Part shown: positions 1 through 5,202 of the stretch, one piece after another
Layout of the letters: each line of letters begins with the position of its first letter
Numbering within the stretch: the first letter of the stretch is position 1
Source of the DNA: Gammaproteobacteria bacterium
GTDB lineage: Bacteria > Pseudomonadota > Gammaproteobacteria > Competibacterales > Competibacteraceae
NCBI GenBank assembly: GCA_020047885.1
Contig: JAIFNF010000237.1
Coordinates: forward strand, 1 to 5,202
Reading direction: 5' to 3'
Length of the DNA: 5,202 nucleotides
Notes under the pieces: model-generated
Told to the model about the DNA's origin: nothing
The model's input: the letters and a program-made list of their open reading frames with translations, nothing else
Database searches by the model: none
Program-made: the position numbers and the translations under genes

Positions 1-767
1 TGGCCAAGCCTGTCACCGTATCGTAACGCGCCAACTGACCCAGTTGCCGATTGATATTCTCGTGCTCATGCAACTCCCGCTTCAACCCGGCTTGGCGGCG
101 TTCAATCACCCCCAGCATGGCGTTAAAACCCTGCGCCAGCATGCCAATTTCATCATAGCGGGTAATAGCAGTCCGCTGGGTGTAATCCTGGCGATCCGAC
201 ACGGCGCGCATCAAATCAGTCAATTCCAGTAAGGGGCGGGTAATCAACTGTTGCAAGTAATGCAGCAGCCAGAGCGCCGCCAGCAGAGCCAGGAATGCGG
301 TCAGGACGACCGCGCCGATAAATTCCAGCAGGCGCTGGTAGCGCAGATCCAGATTGAAGGATCGGTTCAAATACTTCCAGACGCCGCCAACTAAAGGTAT
401 GGCTGGGAACCGTGGCGGGCGGTTTTGGCGGTGCATCCACGGCGAGGACGTCGTCCTTCTTACGGTGAACGGCGAATTGTTCGCCATCTGGCAGGTAGAG
501 CGCCGCCTGGGTGATTTCGGGATGGAGACGCAGGCTGTACAGCAGTTCACGAGCGGCTTTCTGATCCTGGAACACCAGCGCGGCGCTGCTGTTTTCGCCT
601 AACAGATGGGCAATGACTTGCGTATCCTGGAGTAAGCGCTGCCGGGCGGAGAAAAATTCCAGGCTTGCCAGCGCCAGGCTAACCAGTAGCAGCGCGGAAC
701 CGAGAGAAATCAAGCCAATCGCCAGCAGTTTGTGCCGGATCGGCAGATTGCCAAACCAAATTTTCAA
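1..767 (-). CDS. yfiN: YfiN/TpbB-like diguanylate cyclase (CHASE8-TM-HAMP-GGDEF), frameshifted and cut by left window edge
   Basis: Predicted inner-membrane enzyme making cyclic di-GMP from two GTP. The TTG start at 767 opens with MKIWFGNLPIRHKLL, then a first membrane segment (about residues 14-38) and a periplasmic CHASE8-type region containing LLGENSSAALVFQD and ITQAALYLPDG, up to EVFEPI at residue 136 (nt 360). Here the frame changes. The original frame continues only to a stop at 216. The family sequence resumes in another frame as NLDLRYQRLLEF from nt 355, followed by a second membrane segment (nt 322-254), a HAMP domain (ITRPLLELTD, RYDEIG) and a coiled linker. It ends at LARYDTVTGLA (nt 34-2), the usual entry to GGDEF, whose active site lies outside the window. 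About ten residues expected between EPI and NLDLR are absent. The adjacent YfiR-family gene supports the YfiN assignment. Whether the gene is truly dead or mis-sequenced is unknown. Confidence 0.85.
353..363 (-). other. frameshift/gap junction in the yfiN-like gene
   Basis: The upstream frame has codon first bases at positions equal to 2 modulo 3; the downstream family-like frame has them at 1 modulo 3. The net change is therefore one extra base or loss of 3n+2 bases. EPI (nt 368-360) is followed almost directly by NLDLRYQRL (from nt 355). CHASE8 cyclases normally carry a stretch of roughly ten residues of the type DGxxIGxLY between these two blocks. A deletion of about 26-32 nt explains both the shift and the missing residues better than a single-base indel. 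The exact breakpoint cannot be placed to the base. Confidence 0.75.
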
Positions 768-775
768 CGATGCGT

Positions 776-779
776 CCTC
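776..779 (-). promoter_or_regulatory. ribosome binding site deciding the TTG start of yfiN
   Basis: The minus strand reads GAGGACGCATCG immediately before TTG at 767, placing GAGG 8 nt upstream of the start codon. In the upstream in-frame stretch back to the yfiR stop codon there is no ATG or GTG, so TTG at 767 is the best start. It also places the N-terminal basic cap and membrane segment correctly. Confidence 0.6.
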
Positions 780-827
780 GATCCTCAGTCTCTTCTCCCA
801 CCAGTGTCCGGCGAGAGTGAGCGGTGA

Positions 828-1379
828 TTATCGCACGTGATGAGCCAGACGCAGCAGTTTGGAACTCAGACGCAAGCCCGCCCGGTTCGCGGCAGCCAGA
901 TCGATGTCGAAAATAATTTTCTGTCGATCCAGGCCCAGATGGATCACGGAACCCGATGTGTCGGTCGTCTGCGGCTGGTCGGCAATGGTGAGAATCGGTT
1001 TATCCCCGGCGACCGCCAGTAACGGTGGCAAATCGGGCAGCGCCTGGGGGCTGATATAGAGCAGGTGGCAGGCGCTGATTTCACTGGGTTGGCGCGGGCG
1101 TTGAATCTGAATAGGTCGATCCAGCAGAGTACGCCGGGTCAGCGCCTCGATCGCCGCGCCAAACGGATCCGGCCCATACAGACATAGATTGAACGTCTCG
1201 CTGGGCGAGATAGGCCATTCGGCGAACAGGGCAAAATTGTAGAGAATCGCCGCTTTCAGTTCGTATTCGGTGGGTTCACGCGACGGGCCGGCAAACGCTA
1301 GGTTGCCGAACAGGCCGCCGATGAACAGGAGGCGCAGCCAGAATGTGCAATTGGAAAACCGGGGAGGGCAGGGAGTCAT
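828..1379 (-). CDS. yfiR: YfiR-family (DUF4154) periplasmic regulator
   Basis: A 183-residue secreted protein of the YfiR/DUF4154 family. Known members bind the periplasmic part of a YfiN-type cyclase and hold it inactive; some sit next to histidine kinases instead. The start at 1379 gives a signal peptide with hydrophobic core LRLLFIGGLFGNLAFA and probable cleavage after AFA at residue 30. An upstream in-frame extension to 1487 lies inside the receptor gene and would spoil the signal peptide. Family hallmarks are YELKAAILYNFALFAEWP (residues 39-56), FNLCLYGPDPFG (63-74), ACHLLYIS (103-110) and the C-terminal block FDIDLAAANRAGLRLSSKLL. Only two cysteines remain after the signal peptide (C66 and C104), probably one disulfide. 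GGGAG lies 8 nt before the ATG and directly follows the receptor stop codon, so translation is probably coupled. The frame is intact, unlike both neighbours. It is followed 60 bp later by the cyclase gene. Confidence 0.93.
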   Translation of the reverse strand: MTPCPPRFSNCTFWLRLLFIGGLFGNLAFAGPSREPTEYELKAAILYNFALFAEWPISPSETFNLCLYGPDPFGAAIEALTRRTLLDRPIQIQRPRQPSEISACHLLYISPQALPDLPPLLAVAGDKPILTIADQPQTTDTSGSVIHLGLDRQKIIFDIDLAAANRAGLRLSSKLLRLAHHVR

Positions 1380-1386
1380 TTGAGGT

Positions 1387-1392
1387 TCTCCC
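1387..1392 (-). promoter_or_regulatory. ribosome binding site of yfiR, abutting the receptor stop codon
   Basis: The minus strand reads TAAGGGAGAACCTCAAATG. The receptor stop TAA (1395-1393) is followed at once by GGGAGA, then the yfiR ATG at 1379. The Shine-Dalgarno GGGAG is 8 nt from the start. This geometry decides the yfiR start and suggests translational coupling to the receptor gene. Confidence 0.7.
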
Positions 1393-3359
1393 TTAAAACC
1401 GCCACAGCGCTTTGAGATAGACACTGCGCTCGATTTCACCCGGCAACTGGCCTTGCAGACTGGCGTTAAACTCGGGGTGGCGATCATCTAGCAGGTTTTG
1501 CCCCACCAGCGAGAGCGTCAGATCCGGATACAGCGACCACGCGAACCGGGCATCGAGACTGGTGTAAGCCGGGATGGAGCTTGTGGGCAATTCACCGACA
1601 TAACGTAGCCATAAATCCCACTCAACTTGAGGCGTTAGTGTCAGCGATGACCGCAGGGAGAATTGATGATGGGGACTGTTCCCCGCATCCATCGCTGGCG
1701 GGTCAACGTCCATCCGTAAATAACTGTAATGAGCCTGTAACCGCCAGTCGTCGAGGGGACGCCAGTCGGCAGCGATTTCCAGGAGAAGAAGGGCCACACC
1801 AGATGCGGGATTGGTTCCTGTTCCGGGAACTGTGTGCCTACGGTTGCCGAGCGCAGATTGTCATAGTCATTCCAGAACAGCGCTAAATCAGTGGAGAACC
1901 GGGTATCCCACTGCCGCCGCCAGCCCGCCTCGTAAGCGACGACCACTTCGCTCTCAATTCCGGGATCGCCAAAAAAGCGCCCCTGAATCGGCAGGTCGCC
2001 GGGGGAAGCGGGCGGAAGGACAAAGTAATTGGCGACGACGCCGACCTCGGCGCGGGACGGAGTGCGCACCGCTCGCGAAATCGCAGTCCACAAGGTTTGC
2101 GTCGGCGTCACATTCCACAACAGGCGGGCGCTGGGCTGGAGTTCCCAGCCGGTGGTGTCATTATGTTCCAGCTTGGCGCCCAACGTCAGATACAGTTTGG
2201 GCGTGAGTTCGATTTCATCCTGAATGAAGCCGCTGAACCATTGCCAGTTCGTTTCTTCAGGATCTAACACCGCATACAACGCGCCATCATAGCGATGCTC
2301 TAGCCACCGGTAGCCTAATCCCCACAACCAGTCGTGCCGTCCGGTGTGTAGCAGATGCTGCTGCCAATCCAGGTCGAAGGTGCGCCAATCGTAATTTACC
2401 CCGGAATCCGTATCGTATGATGCACCACTGTAGTAAATTTGCAACGAATTATCGGTGGTTTCGGTTCGGCGACTGTAACGGGTCAATAGATTGTAATCCT
2501 GATAAGTCGAGTCGGCGCTCAGCAGCACGTTGTACGGGGTAAACAGGCTGCTGACAAAGGCGGTTTCGTTGGCGCGATCGCGGCGGATGTCGCCTTGCAT
2601 GGTCCATTGTTCCTGGGCGCTCAGGCGGCTGTCCAGGCGAAACCCGGTCTGTCCGGCTTGCCAGGCATCGTTGGCGTCCTGGCCGGTCGTCGTGAGGCTG
2701 GCGTCGTGTTCAAAGCCTTTGGCATAAACCCGGTAGGCGGTGTCGTTATCCCAGCGCCCGCCATGCCGCACCGCCAGTTCGCCACGTTCTTCGTTACCGA
2801 TCCGGGCGCTGACCAGATTGCCCTGGGTCTGATCAGCGGATTTGGTGATAATATTGATAATGCCGTTGACCGCGTTGGCACCCCACAGCGCCGCGCCCGG
2901 CCCACGAATGACTTCGATGCGGGCGATGTCTTCCAGCACCGCATCCTGGGCGTGCCAGAAGACCCCGGAATACAGCGGGTCATAGACCGACCGGCCATCC
3001 ATCAACACCAGCAATTTATTGGAGAAGCGGGAGTTAAAGCCACGAATAGTGATCGCCCATTTGTCCGCGCCGATGCGGGCGACCTGGACACCGGGAGCCA
3101 GGCGCAGGGCTTCGGGAATGCTGGTGACGCCGGAGCGGCGGATGTCGTCCGGGGTGATGATGTAGACCGCGGAGGAGGCGTCAGCGAGTTTTTGCGGTTT
3201 GCGGGCGGCGGAGGTCGCTTCCAGGTCTAGCAACTGTTCAAAATCCAGTTGCAGGAGCTGTTCCACCATCTGGGGATCAGGTTCAGTGGCGTGAGCGAGG
3301 AACGGCGCAATGCCCAGTGCGCAGCCCGCGAATTTTGAAAGTGTTTTTATTTTTATCAT
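1393..3359 (-). CDS. TonB-dependent outer-membrane receptor, frameshifted near the 3' end
   Basis: Outer-membrane ligand-gated porin or receptor powered by TonB-ExbBD; the substrate cannot be read from sequence. The start at 3359 gives a signal peptide cleaved after AHA (residue 24). A possible TonB-box-like segment (LLDLEATSAA, 43-52) follows. The plug domain runs from about 60 to 175, with VYIITPDDIRRSG, PGVQVARIGADKWAITIRGF, LVLMDGRSVYDPLYSGVFW and IEVIRGPGAALWGANAVNG. Next come beta-barrel strands such as TRYSRRTETTDNSLQIYYSG and FIQDEIELTPKLYLTLGAKL. The frame holds to PHLVWPFF near nt 1785, then would run out of family sequence to a stop at 1641. The barrel resumes in a second frame as LEIAADWRPLDDWRLQAHYS and ends YLKALWRF at 1393, with the terminal aromatic typical of outer-membrane barrels. 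About ten residues are missing at the join. The total is about 655 codons, close to a normal length for this group. It is the first gene of the operon. No clear Shine-Dalgarno precedes it. Confidence 0.9.
1780..1797 (-). other. frameshift/gap junction in the TonB receptor gene
   Basis: The 5' frame (codon first bases 2 modulo 3) carries NDYDNLRSATVGTQFPE and PHLVWPF. The 3' frame (0 modulo 3) resumes with LEIAADWRPLDDW. The net change equals loss of 3n+1 bases. In this receptor group a strand of about ten residues ending in a YGLE-type motif normally separates the two blocks and is absent here, so a loss of about 28-34 nt is likelier than a one-base error. The join falls in a pure purine tract on the plus strand (1781-1793; CCCTTCTTCTCCT on the coding strand). 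Both frames are open from 1860 to 1644, so stop codons alone do not locate the breakpoint. Confidence 0.75.
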
Positions 3360-3371
3360 TAAATAAACAAG

Positions 3372-3383
3372 TTATATATATAA
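3372..3383. repeat. 12-bp perfect A/T palindrome
   Basis: TTATATATATAA reads identically on both strands. It lies 12 bp upstream of the receptor start codon and could supply a -10-like TATA element for the minus strand, although no good -35 box sits 16-18 bp further upstream. An operator role is possible but unsupported. Confidence 0.4.
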
Positions 3384-3489
3384 ATGAGGATCAGGCGGTT
3401 ATTTTATCCTAAACAGAAAGATTTTGGGACATTGCGCTATGCTTTTAATCGGGTATAACTGATGCCGCAATGCAATATTAAAAATCAGT

Positions 3490-3518
3490 TTGAGGCCATA
3501 ACCGTAATAGCTCATTAT
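3490..3518 (+). promoter_or_regulatory. candidate sigma70-type promoter for the CHASE-PAS sensor gene
   Basis: TTGAGG (3490-3495) and CATTAT (3513-3518) are separated by 17 bp. Each hexamer matches the consensus at four of six positions. Transcription would start near 3525, leaving a leader of about 30 nt before the ATG at 3557. The prediction is weak by sequence alone. Confidence 0.3.
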
Positions 3519-3556
3519 GAACTACCACCAACCTTGTCCGACGCGAATATAGAGTC

Positions 3557-5202
3557 ATGTCTGGAAACCGTCCTGTTCCTCGATTTTTAATCCGTTGGCT
3601 ACTACCGGGTTTTATCCTGGCAGCGGGTCTTGTTCTTACTTTTATGACCTGGAATAACGCACAACAGGTCGCAGTTCGCCACATCGAGTCGGAATTTACC
3701 GCTCGCGCCAACGAGATCATCATCCGTATTCAGGATCGCCTGAGCGTCTATGAACAGGCGCTAATCGGGGCCGCCGGGTTGTTCGATGCTTCCGCTTCGG
3801 TCGAACGGGATGAATTTCGTCGCTATATCGATGCGTTGCACTTGCAGAATAGATACCCGGGGATCCAGGGCCTGGGGTTCTCGCTGTGGATTCCGGCGGA
3901 AGACAAAGCCCGCCATCTTGAAAAAATCCGTCAGGAAGGTTTTCCGAACTACACCCTTCGACCTGAGAACGAGCGTGACGCATGGACTTCCATCATTTAT
4001 CTGGAACCGTTTACCGCGCGTAATCTGCGCGCCTTTGGCTATGACATGTATTCCGAACCGATCCGGCGTGCGGCGATGGAGCGGGCGCGGGATCGCGCCG
4101 AAACCATTATTACGAACAAAGTCACTCTCGTGCAGGAAACCGAAAAGGAGGTCCAGGCCGGGTTTCTCATGTATGTGCCGATTTATCGCAAGGACGCGCC
4201 GCACGCCACCATGACTGAACGCCGGGGTAGTCTGGTCGGTTGGGTGTATATGCCGTTTCGCATGAACGATTTAATGACGGGCATTTTGAGGAGCTACTAC
4301 GGAGACATTGCGCAGACGATTGACCTGGAAGTGTATGATGGAGACGCCCCCTCGCCAGCGACCTTGATGTTCGATACCGATAGCAAGATGACCTACAGCG
4401 GCCAGGAAACCGGGGCGCAACCGGCCTTTCACATCGATCGGCCTCTCGATATTGCGGGACAGACCTGGACTATCGTGATCCACTCCTTGCCCGATTTTGA
4501 GGAAAAATTGCGCAGTGAGCGGCCCACCGACCTGGCGCTGTTTGGCATGGTCGGTACGCTCGCCCTGACGTTGATCGTTTGGCTCATCACCAGTAGCCAC
4601 TCACGTGCTTTGCACATCGCCCGGACCCTGACGCAGGAATTTTTGGACGCCGAAACTGCGTTGAAAACTTCTGAGGCGATGTCGCGCATGATTCTGGACT
4701 CGGTGGATTCCCATATCGCCGTGTTGGACTCTAACGGCGTGATCACGGCAGTCAACGAATCCTGGCGACGCTTTGCGCTGGAGAACAGCGCTGAACCTGG
4801 CAAAGCGCCTCAATACACCGACGTTGGCACCAGTTGTTACCTGAAGGTCTGTCAGACCGCCAGCGACCCATCGTCCCCCGAAGCGCCGTCGGTTCTCGAC
4901 GGCGTGCGCAGGGTGCTGACCGGTCAGCAAGCGAGTTTTACGCTCGAATATCCCTGCCACGCCCCGCACGAACAACGCTGGTTCGTCGTGCGGGTGACCC
5001 CGCTCAGCGCCGGGAAGAGCGGGGTCGTCATCGCCCACACGAATATCACCGAACGCAAGCAGGCGGAAATGGCGATTCACCAACTGGCCGAACGCCTGCA
5101 ACTGGCCACTGAAGCCGGGGGCATCGGGGTGTGGGAATGGGATATTCTCAACGACCGGCTCATTTGGGATCAACAGATGTATGCCCTCTATGGGGTGCGC
5201 GA
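3557..5202 (+). CDS. membrane sensor protein with CHASE, TM and tandem PAS domains; 3' end outside window
   Basis: Inner-membrane signal receptor, 548 residues visible and open to the edge. The ATG at 3557 gives a short cytoplasmic tail, a first membrane segment (about 14-31, LLPGFILAAGLVLTFMTW), then a periplasmic CHASE domain (about 65-240). CHASE hallmarks are EQALIGAAGLFDAS, RYPGIQGLGFS (99-109), FGYDMYSEPIRRAAMERA (160-177) and FLMYVPIYRK (203-212). The second membrane segment is 326-345 (LALFGMVGTLALTLIVWLIT). A PAS domain with PAC follows (about 372-505, ILDSVDSHIAVLDSNGVITA through TNITERKQAE). A second PAS begins at about 514 (LQLATEAGGIGVWEWDIL). CHASE domains sense small extracellular ligands in bacteria; the ligand here is unknown. 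The output is probably a histidine kinase or GGDEF/EAL module, not visible. An in-frame stop at 3518 leaves no better upstream start; the ribosome site is weak (AGAG). It diverges from the receptor-yfiR-yfiN operon. Confidence 0.92.
   Translation, partial: MSGNRPVPRFLIRWLLPGFILAAGLVLTFMTWNNAQQVAVRHIESEFTARANEIIIRIQDRLSVYEQALIGAAGLFDASASVERDEFRRYIDALHLQNRYPGIQGLGFSLWIPAEDKARHLEKIRQEGFPNYTLRPENERDAWTSIIYLEPFTARNLRAFGYDMYSEPIRRAAMERARDRAETIITNKVTLVQETEKEVQAGFLMYVPIYRKDAPHATMTERRGSLVGWVYMPFRMNDLMTGILRSYYGDIAQTIDLEVYDGDAPSPATLMFDTDSKMTYSGQETGAQPAFHIDRPLDIAGQTWTIVIHSLPDFEEKLRSERPTDLALFGMVGTLALTLIVWLITSSHSRALHIARTLTQEFLDAETALKTSEAMSRMILDSVDSHIAVLDSNGVITAVNESWRRFALENSAEPGKAPQYTDVGTSCYLKVCQTASDPSSPEAPSVLDGVRRVLTGQQASFTLEYPCHAPHEQRWFVVRVTPLSAGKSGVVIAHTNITERKQAEMAIHQLAERLQLATEAGGIGVWEWDILNDRLIWDQQMYALYGVR

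Larger units (their letters stand above)
3360..3556. promoter_or_regulatory. divergent intergenic region between the receptor operon and the CHASE-PAS sensor
   Basis: This 197-bp stretch is markedly richer in A and T than the flanking genes and must hold the promoters of both transcription units. On the minus side the receptor leader ends TTGTTTATTTA before the ATG, with no purine-rich Shine-Dalgarno, preceded by an A/T palindrome. I see no convincing Fur box and no strong intrinsic terminator. A weak inverted repeat, ATTGCG (3431-3436) with CGCAAT (3466-3471), is separated by 29 nt. No credible gene lies in the region. Confidence 0.6.

Noticed and set aside
768..827. Terminator or promoter between yfiR and yfiN
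   Set aside because: The 60-bp gap has no stable GC-rich hairpin with a T run and no convincing promoter hexamers; it is read as an operon spacer.
1380..1487. N-terminal extension of yfiR to an upstream in-frame ATG
   Set aside because: It would overlap the receptor 3' end and bury the signal peptide; the ATG at 1379 has a good ribosome site and a proper signal peptide.
1782..1793. Phase-variable simple repeat causing the receptor frame change
   Set aside because: The purine tract GGAGAAGAAGGG has only two GAA units and no long homopolymer, and conserved residues are also missing, so slippage of a repeat does not explain the gap.
2595..3230. Long open frame of 211 codons on the plus strand
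   Set aside because: It lies antisense to the strongly recognised plug and early barrel of the receptor; its translation is low-complexity and matches no family I know. It is a shadow of GC-rich coding sequence.
3439..3462. Seven-codon open frame in the divergent intergenic region
   Set aside because: It is too short, has no ribosome site and no leader-peptide logic such as repeated codons or an attenuator.
3431..3471. ATTGCG...CGCAAT inverted repeat as a regulator site or terminator
   Set aside because: Six-base arms with a 29-nt spacer and no T tract are expected by chance; neither gene would need a terminator here.
3761..4204. Overlapping open frames on both strands within the CHASE domain region
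   Set aside because: The 3557 frame carries continuous CHASE motifs; the others are compositional shadows.
4601..5173. Open frame of 190 codons on the minus strand
   Set aside because: It is antisense to the clearly coding PAS region of the sensor gene, with no recognisable domain.

Overview
The window is 5.2 kb of chromosome-like DNA with moderately high GC coding sequence and a short AT-rich divergent intergenic region. Every gene in it concerns envelope signalling. The protein families (YfiR, a CHASE8-HAMP-GGDEF cyclase, a plug-domain TonB receptor, a CHASE-PAS-PAS sensor) and the style of the PAS linker suggest a Gram-negative proteobacterium. A gammaproteobacterium of the Competibacter/methylotroph type is my guess; the window has no marker gene to settle it.

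Layout. On the minus strand, reading from about 3359 down to 1, there is a three-gene operon: a TonB-dependent outer-membrane receptor (3359-1393), a periplasmic YfiR-family protein (1379-828), and a YfiN/TpbB-like membrane diguanylate cyclase (767 to beyond the left edge, cut at the first residues of GGDEF). The first two genes are 13 bp apart and the next two 60 bp apart. On the plus strand, diverging from a 197-bp intergenic region (3360-3556), a large membrane sensor with CHASE, TM and two PAS domains runs off the right edge, so its output domain is not visible.

How they could work together. In Pseudomonas, periplasmic YfiR holds the inner-membrane cyclase YfiN inactive, and the outer-membrane lipoprotein YfiB relieves this by sequestering YfiR. 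Here no YfiB is present in the window, and a TonB-dependent receptor occupies the outer-membrane position of the operon. A receptor-to-YfiR-to-YfiN relay that couples substrate or TonB status to c-di-GMP is an attractive inference, not a demonstrated fact.

Main anomaly. Both the receptor gene and the cyclase gene are broken by a reading-frame change, at about 1780-1797 and about 353-363. In each case roughly ten family-conserved residues seem to be missing at the join, as if a segment of about 30 nt, not a multiple of three, had been lost. The yfiR gene between them and the divergent sensor gene are intact. This could be real decay of the pathway or a consensus/assembly error, and the sequence alone cannot decide.
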